A DNA stretch of 64,000 nt from Phytopseudomonas seleniipraecipitans (GCF_900102335.1 NZ_FNBM01000011.1:62001-126000); one strand, 5' to 3'; shown: positions 51,344 through 60,767, numbered from the stretch's first letter. Notes: generated by a model not told the origin, from the letters alone. Numbers and translations are program-made.

Positions 51344-51405
51344 AAGGGGACAGATTTATTTATTCAGCAATTGCCATGCGCTAAAAATAAATCTGTCCCC
51401 TTTTC
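51342..51405. repeat. GGGGACAG palindromic repeat, copy f
   Basis: Perfect 20-bp arms identical to copy c, with ATTCAGCAATTGCCATGCGCT inside (one base different from c). It separates cdiI and its 3' flank from the first orphan cassette. Confidence 0.92.
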
Positions 51406-51445
51406 CCTGGACTCGACCGGATCAACCCATCAGGTTCGGCGCTGG

Positions 51446-51471
51446 AAAACTCTGCTCTTAAAAAGCAGAGC
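51446..51471 (-). terminator. Candidate terminator after cdiI
   Basis: CTCTGCT and AGCAGAG form a 7-bp stem with a 7-base loop. Read leftwards it is followed by GTTTTCC, a short U run. It lies about 50 bases past the cdiI stop. Confidence 0.5.
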
Positions 51472-51508
51472 GGGTGGCTTTGAGTCTTGACGCAGGGCCG
51501 GCTAATGG
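51472..51508. repeat. 36-bp direct repeat, right copy
   Basis: Begins GGGTGGCTTTGAGTCTT and ends GGCTAATGG, close to the copy at 48997-49032. It lies directly past the cdiI stop at 51519. Confidence 0.75.
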
Positions 51509-51518
51509 GTGTCCCCTA

Positions 51519-52127
51519 TTATTCTCTCGCCATAATATCTCTAAACTCTCGTTTTAGGCTGACAGCCATGCCAGAAACTGCGAGCCCATACTCAGCTAAC
51601 GACTTAGCCAACGAGGTATTGCCAGTGGATAGGCTAGCTTTGGCAGCGAGCAAAGCCAATCGTGACTTCGTCATCATCGAAAAGCATGTAGGAAGACTTC
51701 CTGATTCAATATCGTTGATAGTCAGCATCCTGATTAATTTCTCCGAGGAATCAAAAAGCTCAAAGAAGGGTACGCCCTGTTTTTTAAATAGAATCACCAA
51801 TTCATCAGCCACTTGCTGTGGCTCTTGACTAAGTGAAACCCAATAGTCATCCATCCCTTGCAAAACCAGCCTAGTTCTTATAAAGCATTCAACCTCAGAC
51901 AGTCTACGCAGTGCGTTTTCATTGGCCTGCTCAGGTGACAATAAGAAAAGGGGCTGAACTCCCGCGTTTAATGCGACAGCTGAATTATCGCTTTTCACCT
52001 GTATCGACAAGTAATCAGCAAACTGCATGCGCTCGCGAAAAAATCCCTGCTCGTTCTTTGAAAATTCTTCTTGCTCTAGTATCGGCGCAACTGCCAACTC
52101 AATAGAGCGCACGATCTTATCAGTCAT
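51519..52127 (-). CDS. cdiI: CdiI immunity protein, cognate of the CdiA nuclease
   Basis: 202-residue soluble protein, MTDKIVRSIELAVAPILEQE at the start and LKREFRDIMARE at the end. It is mainly helical by composition, with no signal peptide or membrane helix. That fits a cytoplasmic protein that blocks a nuclease toxin. It begins 13 bases after cdiA, the standard place for cdiI. GC is below the core average. No named family recognised, as is usual for cdiI. Confidence 0.85.
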   Translation of the reverse strand: MTDKIVRSIELAVAPILEQEEFSKNEQGFFRERMQFADYLSIQVKSDNSAVALNAGVQPLFLLSPEQANENALRRLSEVECFIRTRLVLQGMDDYWVSLSQEPQQVADELVILFKKQGVPFFELFDSSEKLIRMLTINDIESGSLPTCFSMMTKSRLALLAAKASLSTGNTSLAKSLAEYGLAVSGMAVSLKREFRDIMARE

Positions 52128-52140
52128 ATTTACCCACCAT

Positions 52141-52464
52141 CTAGAAACGTTGACCGCTATATTTTATCTCAATACCAAATTTTTCGAGCTTCTCTCGGAG
52201 CGCAGGGGTCGGCCCCACTCGCCCAGTTTTTGCACTTTCCGAAAATTCCCATACAACTCGATCAACTTGACCACTACGCAGCATCTTAACGTCACGCGCA
52301 AGCTCTTTACGAATTCTAGAATCCAAGCTTGTACGTCCTACTTTCGACTCAATCGCAATGATGTCACCACCTTTATTCAGCACATCGACCCGACGCAATC
52401 CACCAGTAACTCTGAAGTTCTGCTCAATCACGCCACCTTCTCGCGCGGCAATGAAGTCTCGTGC
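52141..52464 (-). other. CdiA C-terminal toxin domain, PD-(D/E)xK-like nuclease
   Basis: Sub-feature of cdiA. It holds GGVIEQNFRVTGGLRRVDVL, then DIIAIESKVGR with the ExK pair, and later VDRVVWEFSES. This order (acidic residue, strand with D, strand with ExK, then a hydrophobic strand) is the restriction-endonuclease-like core. Whether it cuts DNA or tRNA cannot be read from sequence. Confidence 0.7.
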
Positions 52465-55400
52465 GGCATCTCCTGAAGCCTTATTTGCCCGAACCGGAGG
52501 AATAGGCCCTGCGCTATTTGAAGCACTTTTCGTCCCGCCCATTGTATCAACACCTGTTGCCTCCTTTGCCCTTACAGGTTGGTTAAGCGGTCCAAAATCT
52601 CCATCTGCTCGAGAAACAGCATTATCCCACTTAGGTTTTACTTGATTAGGGGTTGCACTGATTATTTCCGGCTCACTGGCTTTCGTCGTACCCGACGATG
52701 ACTTACCACCAATCAACCCTCCAACGCCGGCTGCACTTATTCCAAAGGGATTAAACCCGGTCTGATCTAAATACTGGCCGAAGGACTTGCTCCAGTCAGG
52801 ATTACCAGCCAGTGCCATCTTGGCAGTCTGATCCAAATGCAGTTGGCCTGCCTTGGTCCAATCGCTTGCGTTACGCTGCATCAAATAGCCATAGGCCAAA
52901 TCTGCATCACTACCACCGGGGTTGGCGATTTCCTGGCGCTCGACCAACGCATTCAAAGCGTTTGAACCTTGGTCAATTTCCGCCCGGATTTCAGCGCAAT
53001 TCCCCGTAACATCGCAGTTATTCAAACGCTGGCGGTTAGCGTCGCTCCGGGCATCAAACTCTTGCTTAATTCCATCGCAGTTACCCCGCACTTTACATTC
53101 GCGCTGAGCCTTTTCCAGATCCTCCACATCCTCGTGATTGAGGAAGTTGTAGCTTGTTGCCCCACCCGCCACAGCCGAAGCCACCTGCAGGCTCTTCTCG
53201 TCCCCACCCTGCAACCCAGCGGTGAACACGCCCACCAGTTGCGAGTTCATGACCAGCAGCGCTTTGCGGTCTTCCACTCCCATCTTCTGGTGCTGGGCAT
53301 CCAGCTTCTCGACAAGCAGCTCGTTCACCCCTGCCGCCAACGCACCAGTTTTGAAGTCACCGCCCATGGCTTCGGCGGTGAGGCCGCCCATGACGGCATG
53401 CAGGCCAGCCTTGGTGAGGCTGCCGTCTTCCAGTTCCAGCTTGGCGCCCGGCGCCGTGTTATCGCCAATCCAGTTGAAGCCAGCCGCCATAAAGGTGTTG
53501 GCCAGGGTGCTTTGCAACGCATCGCTAAAGCTGCCGTCCTGGCCGACGAGCTTGCTCAGCGCGGCGGACGTGGTGTTCTGCAGGGCTTGGTTAGCCGCAA
53601 ACCTCCCGACTCCCGACCAGGTGCTCAAACTTGATCCCGAGTTCGCAACACTTACGGTGCCGGAGTTACTCAGCGGCGTATTTGCGCCGACCGCATTGCT
53701 GGTGCTGGTGTTGGTTGTCTCCGTACCTGTCCAACTGTCATAAAGGCCCGCCGTCAGACCTGCGGTCGCTCCCGCCACCATGTAGCCTTTCAATGCATCG
53801 CTGGAGGTGACGTCCTTAAAAACTGCGCCGAGGTTGCCCCGGTTGTTCACGGTACTGATAGCAGCACCGCTAGCTGCGGATGTTGCGACTGCAGTGAGCG
53901 CCACATTTGCCCAACCAGCACTAGCAGTCCCCACAGCCGTTCCCGCAGAAACCATTGCAGAAGAACCAGCAGCAGCCATTGCCGATCCACTACCCGCCCC
54001 GGCTCCGGCGGCACTGCCTATCAACCCACTCGCCGCCCCCGCCGTGAAATACGCCACGATGATCGCAATGACGATCGCAGCGCCACCACCCAACCCAGAA
54101 TGGCTGTACTTGAAGCTGTCGTGAATCTCCTTCACGCGGTGCCAGTCGACGTCGCCGCGTTGCTCGGCGGCTTTGAGCCAGGCCAGCTGCGGGTCGGCAT
54201 CGACCATGGCGTCGATGGTCTGGGTGACGGTCTGCTGGTCGACATCCTTGATGTCGATGTTCAAGCCTTCCACCGCTTTGATGGCGATTTCGCCCTGGGC
54301 GATCATCTGGGTCTGCAGCAGGGTTTCATCGGTGGTGCCTTTGCCTTTGGCGGAGGTCCACACCAGGCTGTTGCTGCTCTTCTCGTGGCTCTTCTGGTCG
54401 AGGTCCTTTACGCCTTCGAAGGTGATGCCACCGCCACTTTGCAGGGTCAGGTCGGCGCCGCTGTCGAGGCGCGCACGCTGGTACAACTGGTCGCCGGCGC
54501 TGGCCAGGGTCAGGTCGCTGCCGGTGGTGATCTCGGTGCCGATATGGCGGATGGTAGTGACTTCGTCACGCCGGGTGGCTTTGACGCCGAAGGAGCCTTT
54601 GGACTGTTTGTCGTAGAGCGAGTAGTGGCTGTTCTGCGCGGCCAGCAGGTTGAGTTGTCCGCCGCTGTAGAGGTAGGCAGAACCACCCGCATCGATGCGA
54701 CTGGCGCTCAGGTTCATGTCTTGGCCAGACACCGCGCGGAAGTCACCGCCAGCGCTCAGCTCGCTGGCGACCTGGGTAACGCTGTCCTCTACGGCCTCGA
54801 CTTTCTTGCCGCCGCCTTTGCGTTTGGCATCGTAGTGGTACTCATTGGCAGCGGAGGCGATGGTCATGCTGCCACCGGCCTGCAGGGCCATATCGCCCTC
54901 TGCCGCGACCTTGCTACCGACGATGGCCATGTCCCGCGCGGCAACGGCTTGCAGGTCACCACCGACCTTTACATCACTGCCGTACTGATCGATCTGCTGG
55001 CGAGTGCTGTAGTTGCGCGCGGCGTAGTAGCGCGAGGTGCTGTTGTCGGTTTGCTGGCTGGCCAGCAGCAGATCCTGACCGGCCTGCAGTGCGGCATTGC
55101 CGCCGGCGGACAAGGCGCCGCCGACATTGAGCAGATCACGCCCGGCAGCCATGCTCAGGTCACCTTCGGCTTCAATACGTGCGGCACTGTCGGCCATCTG
55201 CCGCTGGTGCTCGTAGGCCTTGCCGTTGGCGGACTGGTGGGTGGCGACGCTGCGCTCGTTGATAATGTCGCTGCCGGCCTGCAGGCTGACGTCGCGACCG
55301 GCAATGATGCCGCCCTGGGCGTTGCGGATGCTCTCGGTGGCCAGCAGTTGCAGGCGTTGATTGGCCTCCATCAGGCCGCTGTTACCGATGAAATCGGCCT

Positions 55401-58400
55401 GAATGCCAAGGTTAGCGGTGGCGCGCAGGGTGCCCGCGTTGTTCAGGCCACCGCCGCTGATCAGGGTGAGGTCGCGGCCCTGGATCAGCGCACCGTTAGC
55501 TGCCAGACGGCCTTCGGCCTGAGCCAGGTAGACCACCGGCGCCAGCACTTTCTGGCCATTCACCTCGCGCTCTTCCATCCATACGATGTCGTGGGTCAGG
55601 GCGGCGACCTGCTCGGCAGACAGGCCCACGCCGACGGATAGCTGCAGCGCTTGCTGGCTGGCGATGGCGTTATCCATCAGGTAGCGGAACTGTGCTTCGT
55701 CGCTGGTCAGCCCGGCAATGAAGCGCAGGCCGGTACGCGCAAGTATTGCCTCGCGGATCAGGCGTTGCTCGTAGAGGCCATCGCCGAGCAGCTTCTGCAC
55801 CTGATCGGGGTTGTAGTCGAGTTGGTCGAGCAGGTAGCTGGAATTGAGGAAGTTGCCCAGATCAGCGAACGCCGGGTCAGTCTCGACCAGATAAGGGTGA
55901 TCGGGATTGGTGTTGAGGCTGAACAGGCCATTGCTGCCAGTCGGCAGGCTGAAGCTCGGCAGACCGAGCGGGTCGACCGCCTGCTGGGCCAGGTCAGCCG
56001 GAAGCTGCGGATTGAGCGTAATGGCGGTGGCGATATCGCTACCTGGCGCCGTGGTGTCGACCCGCGTACCACCGCCGAGGTAGGCGTAGCTGGGACGGAT
56101 GACGCTAGCGTCGAAGCCGTCGGCGGTGTTGATGCGAACGTCGCCGCCGCTCTGGATAACCGCTGCGTAGCTTTGCCCGTCGGTATTCACCCGCTCTACG
56201 GTGTTGTAAGGCAGGTATTCACGCTCCATGCTGCCAATCACGCGGTTGAGGTCGGCCTCCAGGGAGCCCAGGTTGCGCGAGCCCGCGTGGGTGGCGTTGA
56301 AGCTCTCGACCAGCCCACGGTAGTAGTAGTAACTCGGCTTTCGCCCGGAGACGAGTACACGGGTGGTATGCACTTCGCCGGTTTCCAGGCCGATGTTGCG
56401 CAGGCTGCCAAGTTGCATCTGCAGGTCACCCGCCGAGGCGATGGTGCTACTGCTGTTGGTCAGCTCGTTACCAAGCACATTCAGGGCGCCACCGGAGGTG
56501 ATGTGCGAGGCGCCACTGTCGGCCGTGACGATCAGGCGGTCGTATTCCTTGAGCTGCCAGACGCCCACCTTGCGGCCGTTGCTGCCCAGTTTGCAGTCGC
56601 CACCGGGGTTGTAAGGGCCGCGGCAGGCCAGCTCGGTGAACACGGCGTCGTATTTGCCCTGTTCGGTTTCCAGCTCATCACGTACGTTGGCAATCACGGC
56701 GGCGCGCAGGCTCATGTCGCCCGCGCTGTCGAACGTGCCAGAGCGGTTCTCGATCAAACTGGCGAGGTTGCCCTGGGCATCCTTGGCGATGCTCAGGTTG
56801 CCCAGGCTATAAAGCGCGGCATTGCGGTTGAGGACGCTGTCGGCTAACACTTGCAGGTTGCCGCCGCTAAACACCAGGCCACCGTCATTACGAACGCTGT
56901 TCGCCTGCATCAGCAAGTCAGCGCCCGCTCCCAGCGTGCCGCGGTTATCGATTTTTTGCGCAGCCATGCTCAGCCAGGCGCCTGCCGTCATGCGTCCCTG
57001 ACTGACCAGATCACCCAGCGCCGCCAGCCGGCTGTAACCGCCGCTACGCAGCTGTGCGTCGGCACCGAGAGCGATGTTATCGGCCTGCAAGTCGAGGTTA
57101 ACCAGGGCCAGCAAGCTGCCATTGCCGCGGTAATCACCGCTCAGGCGCAGATCGAGATTGCCGTTGGTTTCGATGCGGCCATCGTTGATCCAGCTGTCAC
57201 CCGAGGTGCTGAGGCTGTTGACCGCCAGCAGGCCGCCGCTTGCGGTCTGGGTCAGGCGGGCGATATCCAGGGTGATCGAGGCGGCCTGTAACAGGCTGGT
57301 GTTGACCCACTCCTCGGCGCTCAGGCTCATTGCGCTGTTGGTGATGAATTGGCCGCCAGCCTGGCCGAGCAGCGCCATATCGAGGCCCAGCCCGCCAGTG
57401 CCGAGGTGACGAACGACGCCGTCCTGGTTGCTCAAGGCTGGAGTGTCGAACGACAGAGTGGCGCTGCCGACTTCCAGCAGGCCGTTGTCATTGTTCAGGC
57501 GAGTGCCGATGGTGAAGCGGCTCTCGCCCGTGCTGCCCAAGGCGCGCATACGGCCGCCGGTGTTGCTCAAGCTGTCGGCCTTGATGTCCATGTGGCTGCC
57601 AGCTTCGACGAGCCCGTCTTCGTTGTTCAGCTCGGTAGCAACACGCGCTTGTATCGAGGCGCTGGCAGCCAGGGTGCCGGTGCGGTTATCCACAGCCTCG
57701 GCGTCAACCGCCAGCGCCTTTCCGGCCAGTGCGCTGCCCTTGCGGTTGTCGATCTGGTCGCTGTCGAGGGTGAGGTCGCCCTGAGCGATTACCGTGCCAC
57801 CCTGGTTGTCGAGCTGCTTGGCCTTGAGGTTGGCGCTGCCAACGACAGCTACCTTGCCGCCCTGGTTGTTCAGTGTTTGCAGGTCGGTATTCAGGCTGCC
57901 ATGGCTGGTGAGCTGGCCAGCGTTGCGCACGCTGCCGCCCCTCAGTTGCAGGTGACCGGCGCTGTTGGTGGTGCCATTGGCCCGCACGCCGGCTTCTATG
58001 GTTCCAGCGTTGTTGAGGCGCTCTGCCTGCACCACGACTTGCTCACCGGCGGCGAGGCTCTCGCGTATGTCCACCTGCCTGGCTTCGACACGCGCGGTGC
58101 GGCCAGCATAGGTATCGCCCTTGAGGTCGATGCTGTCGGCTACCAAGGTGGTATTGCCACTGGCCGCGCTGCGGTGCATGGTCAGCTGACCGCTGGCGTC
58201 GATCTGGATATCACCCGCGGTCGCCGCCATGTCACCGGCCAGCTTCACGCCCACGCCCTGTTCGGTACCGACCAGGCGAATCGCCCCGGCATACATGCCA
58301 CCCAATGCCGAGCTGTCGATAGCCACCTGGGGCTTTTCGCTGCCGTCGTCGGCCTTGGCGGTGGCTTGCAGGGTGGCAGCGTCCACGTCATTGCGGCCCG

Positions 58401-59049
58401 CGACGATGTTCAGGCGCGTGGCGTGAATCTCGGCATTGATCTTGGCGCTGCGGGTGATCAGGTCGAACTGGTCGACGTTGCCGGCATTGAGGCCCGCACC
58501 CTCGATGGCGATGTCGCCGCCATTCACGTCGAAGCTGCGCAGTTGGCCGTTCTCGATTACCGGCGCACCCGTACTGAGGGTCGCACGTGGGGTGTTGATG
58601 AAGCCGCAGCCATCGCAGGTGATGCCGTGCGGGTTGGCGACGATAACGTGCGCTCCCTGCCCGGCCACCTCGGTATAGCCCTTGAGTTGGCTGCGGTTGC
58701 TGCCGGTCACCTCGTTGAGAATGACGCCCGCGGCCCCACCTTTGAGGTTCGGGTTGCCGCTGATGTAGCCACCGAGCTGGCTGGGCACGAAAGCCTGAGT
58801 GCCGTTGTTGAGGATCAACCCCTGCTGATCGACGTTGTAGTCGGTGAACTTGTTATGCGACAAGCCGTTGTTGTTGGGCGTGGCGATGTTCACCACCGGC
58901 ACGCCGTTACCAGCCTGGCCAATGCTGGTGTTGCCGCCGGCAGCGGCGTCGACCGCCAGGTCGGCGGCCAGCGCCTTGAGCGGATCGAAGAGCATGACGC
59001 CGATGAGAATGCGGGCGATGGCACGGTTCAGGGGGCTGCGAACGTCCAT
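52141..59049 (-). CDS. cdiA: CdiA contact-dependent inhibition toxin (filamentous haemagglutinin type)
   Basis: 2302 residues. The signal peptide ends near LKALA. The two-partner-secretion domain (about 30-300) has the GNPNLKGG and NPHGITCDGCGF motifs. FHA-1 repeats come next, then a presumed receptor-binding region at about 790-1130 (YDAVFTELACRGPYNPGG). FHA-2 repeats follow, then a DUF637-like pretoxin region (about 1645-1990) and an entry domain. The last about 107 residues look like a PD-(D/E)xK nuclease: E2209, D2222 in LRRVDVLN, and E2234-S-K2236. CdiB exports it to the cell surface; on contact its end enters neighbours. GC falls in the toxin part, as expected for an exchangeable end. 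The frame is intact. Confidence 0.95.
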   Translation of the reverse strand: MDVRSPLNRAIARILIGVMLFDPLKALAADLAVDAAAGGNTSIGQAGNGVPVVNIATPNNNGLSHNKFTDYNVDQQGLILNNGTQAFVPSQLGGYISGNPNLKGGAAGVILNEVTGSNRSQLKGYTEVAGQGAHVIVANPHGITCDGCGFINTPRATLSTGAPVIENGQLRSFDVNGGDIAIEGAGLNAGNVDQFDLITRSAKINAEIHATRLNIVAGRNDVDAATLQATAKADDGSEKPQVAIDSSALGGMYAGAIRLVGTEQGVGVKLAGDMAATAGDIQIDASGQLTMHRSAASGNTTLVADSIDLKGDTYAGRTARVEARQVDIRESLAAGEQVVVQAERLNNAGTIEAGVRANGTTNSAGHLQLRGGSVRNAGQLTSHGSLNTDLQTLNNQGGKVAVVGSANLKAKQLDNQGGTVIAQGDLTLDSDQIDNRKGSALAGKALAVDAEAVDNRTGTLAASASIQARVATELNNEDGLVEAGSHMDIKADSLSNTGGRMRALGSTGESRFTIGTRLNNDNGLLEVGSATLSFDTPALSNQDGVVRHLGTGGLGLDMALLGQAGGQFITNSAMSLSAEEWVNTSLLQAASITLDIARLTQTASGGLLAVNSLSTSGDSWINDGRIETNGNLDLRLSGDYRGNGSLLALVNLDLQADNIALGADAQLRSGGYSRLAALGDLVSQGRMTAGAWLSMAAQKIDNRGTLGAGADLLMQANSVRNDGGLVFSGGNLQVLADSVLNRNAALYSLGNLSIAKDAQGNLASLIENRSGTFDSAGDMSLRAAVIANVRDELETEQGKYDAVFTELACRGPYNPGGDCKLGSNGRKVGVWQLKEYDRLIVTADSGASHITSGGALNVLGNELTNSSSTIASAGDLQMQLGSLRNIGLETGEVHTTRVLVSGRKPSYYYYRGLVESFNATHAGSRNLGSLEADLNRVIGSMEREYLPYNTVERVNTDGQSYAAVIQSGGDVRINTADGFDASVIRPSYAYLGGGTRVDTTAPGSDIATAITLNPQLPADLAQQAVDPLGLPSFSLPTGSNGLFSLNTNPDHPYLVETDPAFADLGNFLNSSYLLDQLDYNPDQVQKLLGDGLYEQRLIREAILARTGLRFIAGLTSDEAQFRYLMDNAIASQQALQLSVGVGLSAEQVAALTHDIVWMEEREVNGQKVLAPVVYLAQAEGRLAANGALIQGRDLTLISGGGLNNAGTLRATANLGIQADFIGNSGLMEANQRLQLLATESIRNAQGGIIAGRDVSLQAGSDIINERSVATHQSANGKAYEHQRQMADSAARIEAEGDLSMAAGRDLLNVGGALSAGGNAALQAGQDLLLASQQTDNSTSRYYAARNYSTRQQIDQYGSDVKVGGDLQAVAARDMAIVGSKVAAEGDMALQAGGSMTIASAANEYHYDAKRKGGGKKVEAVEDSVTQVASELSAGGDFRAVSGQDMNLSASRIDAGGSAYLYSGGQLNLLAAQNSHYSLYDKQSKGSFGVKATRRDEVTTIRHIGTEITTGSDLTLASAGDQLYQRARLDSGADLTLQSGGGITFEGVKDLDQKSHEKSSNSLVWTSAKGKGTTDETLLQTQMIAQGEIAIKAVEGLNIDIKDVDQQTVTQTIDAMVDADPQLAWLKAAEQRGDVDWHRVKEIHDSFKYSHSGLGGGAAIVIAIIVAYFTAGAASGLIGSAAGAGAGSGSAMAAAGSSAMVSAGTAVGTASAGWANVALTAVATSAASGAAISTVNNRGNLGAVFKDVTSSDALKGYMVAGATAGLTAGLYDSWTGTETTNTSTSNAVGANTPLSNSGTVSVANSGSSLSTWSGVGRFAANQALQNTTSAALSKLVGQDGSFSDALQSTLANTFMAAGFNWIGDNTAPGAKLELEDGSLTKAGLHAVMGGLTAEAMGGDFKTGALAAGVNELLVEKLDAQHQKMGVEDRKALLVMNSQLVGVFTAGLQGGDEKSLQVASAVAGGATSYNFLNHEDVEDLEKAQRECKVRGNCDGIKQEFDARSDANRQRLNNCDVTGNCAEIRAEIDQGSNALNALVERQEIANPGGSDADLAYGYLMQRNASDWTKAGQLHLDQTAKMALAGNPDWSKSFGQYLDQTGFNPFGISAAGVGGLIGGKSSSGTTKASEPEIISATPNQVKPKWDNAVSRADGDFGPLNQPVRAKEATGVDTMGGTKSASNSAGPIPPVRANKASGDAARDFIAAREGGVIEQNFRVTGGLRRVDVLNKGGDIIAIESKVGRTSLDSRIRKELARDVKMLRSGQVDRVVWEFSESAKTGRVGPTPALREKLEKFGIEIKYSGQRF

Positions 59050-59075
59050 GTGGATAACTCCGTTACGCGTTGAAA

Positions 59076-60767
59076 TCAGAAAAAGACATCCAGGCGGAAA
59101 TACACAGGCCGCTCACCCTCGGTGAAGGCAGCCGGGCGCTCCAGGGAATGAGCGAAGGTCACCGACGCAGCCAGGTGCTCGCCGCGGGTGCTGAGCTCCA
59201 GGGCATGGCCGCTCATGCGCCCACTGACGCCGCTGTTGTGGCTGTCATGGCTGATCACGCCGACGTCATAGGCCAGCGCGGCGCCGTACTGCTGCACGAA
59301 GGGCTGTAGCGGTGCCCAGGTGACCGGGCGAGTCCAGCGCAGCTGATTGCGCCAATAGCCACCGCTATTGCCGGACAGCGACTGGTCCTTGAACGCGCGC
59401 ACCGAGTTGAGACCACCGATGCTGATGCGTCCGGGGCTGTGCAGTTCGTCTTCACTCTTTTGCCCAGTGGCCAGGCTGTCGAAGCTGAGGCGCTCACCCC
59501 AGAGGTTGAAGGGCTGCAGATAACTCAGGGTCAGGGTGTATTTGTTGTAGCGCGCAACAGGCTGGTCACCACGCGGATCACCATTGCCCTGCGCATCCAA
59601 GGCACCGATGCCGCGTTGCCAGCCGACATCGGCGTTGACGAAGGCACTGCCCACTCGGCGGCCATGGTTGAAGCCCAGCTGCCACTCACTGAGCCGGTTG
59701 CTGGAGAAATCGATGCGATTGTCTTCGATGAAGTTGTTGCTGCGCACGTGACTGAGACCGGTGCTGAAGGCGGTCTTGCTGACGCTATCCCGGTGCAGCA
59801 CCCGCTCGGCGCGCAGGCTGTGGCTCTGGTAATCGCCATCGGTTTGCGCGACGTAACCGTTGAGGTCCGCGGTGGTGCGGTAGTAAGACTGGCCGTAGTT
59901 GTAACTGAAGGTCCACCAACCGTAAGGCAGGCTGTAGTAGAGGCTTTGGCTGTGCGAATGCCGGTAGCTGTCGCTGACTGCATCGCGACTGGCGCGCAGG
60001 CTCAGCTGGTCGGCCAGGCCGAGGGGGCTATCCCAATCCAGGCCGATGCCCCACTGCTGTTCGCCAGTGCTGAGCTGCCCGTCGTTGTGGCGGGACAGGC
60101 TGGCGTGCCACGGCTTGCTGCGCTCCCCCTGCAACTGTACGCGGCTGCCACCGACCTGCTCGCCAGGCACCAGCTCCAGCTTGGCGAAACGCGATGGCAG
60201 CCGATTGAGGTTCTCGACCAACTGCTCCAGCTCGCGCAGGTCGAGCACCTCGCCGGTTTCGCCGGGAAAGCTCATGGCCAGTTCGCGGTCGCTGGCCAGG
60301 GCGGAGCTGTCGAGGCCTTCGAGGCGGCCTTCGACCACGGTGATCTTCAGGGTGCGGGCAGACAAATCCTGCTGGGGCAGGTAGGCCCGCGTGGTGACAT
60401 AACCACGGTCGATGTAGTGGTTGGTGATGGCCTTGAGCAGCGCATTGAGCTGGCTGATGCCCAGGCAACTGTCAGCGAAGGGGGCAAGGATGGCGGCACG
60501 GTCGGCCGCGGAGAGCAGGCTGGCACCCGATATCTCGATCTGCTCGATGGCGAAGCAGCGTTCATCATCCGGCGCAGGCTCGGCAGGCGGCTGCGCTTCG
60601 CGTCCCGGCAACTGCTGTAGTTCCTGTAACCGCTGCTGTTGCTCCTGCAGCAAACGCTCCTGTCGATCACGAAACAGCTCTTGATCGCCGGGCGTCTGAG
60701 CGCTGGTAAAAACTGGCAAAACCGCCAGACAAAATCCTACCCATGCAGCTCCTTTGCGCAACGCCAT
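59076..60767 (-). CDS. cdiB: CdiB outer-membrane transporter (ShlB/FhaC/HecB family)
   Basis: 563 residues. A signal peptide (ending FTSAQ) is followed by a glutamine/arginine-rich plug helix region (DRQERLLQEQQQRLQELQQL) and POTRA domains (CFAIEQIEISGASLL near residue 70 and YVTTRAYLPQQDLSARTLKITVVEGRLEG). A 16-strand barrel follows, with GIGLDWDSPLG and the RISIGGLNSVRAFKDQSLSG loop that enters the pore. The terminal VYFRLDVFF with final phenylalanine is the barrel-assembly signal. It exports CdiA. It is 26 bases upstream of cdiA in one operon. Confidence 0.95.
   Translation of the reverse strand: MALRKGAAWVGFCLAVLPVFTSAQTPGDQELFRDRQERLLQEQQQRLQELQQLPGREAQPPAEPAPDDERCFAIEQIEISGASLLSAADRAAILAPFADSCLGISQLNALLKAITNHYIDRGYVTTRAYLPQQDLSARTLKITVVEGRLEGLDSSALASDRELAMSFPGETGEVLDLRELEQLVENLNRLPSRFAKLELVPGEQVGGSRVQLQGERSKPWHASLSRHNDGQLSTGEQQWGIGLDWDSPLGLADQLSLRASRDAVSDSYRHSHSQSLYYSLPYGWWTFSYNYGQSYYRTTADLNGYVAQTDGDYQSHSLRAERVLHRDSVSKTAFSTGLSHVRSNNFIEDNRIDFSSNRLSEWQLGFNHGRRVGSAFVNADVGWQRGIGALDAQGNGDPRGDQPVARYNKYTLTLSYLQPFNLWGERLSFDSLATGQKSEDELHSPGRISIGGLNSVRAFKDQSLSGNSGGYWRNQLRWTRPVTWAPLQPFVQQYGAALAYDVGVISHDSHNSGVSGRMSGHALELSTRGEHLAASVTFAHSLERPAAFTEGERPVYFRLDVFF

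Noticed and set aside
48932..51405. Six similar 62-68 bp repeats considered as a CRISPR array
   Set aside because: Spacing is irregular (hundreds of bases), units are palindromic and the intervals hold genes and gene ends. No cas genes.
53222..59073. Long rightward open frames opposite cdiA (for example 54100-55641, 55651-56847 and 57349-59073)
   Set aside because: They are the complement of the high-GC, repeat-rich cdiA frame. They have no ribosome sites or domains, and cdiA on the other strand is unmistakable.
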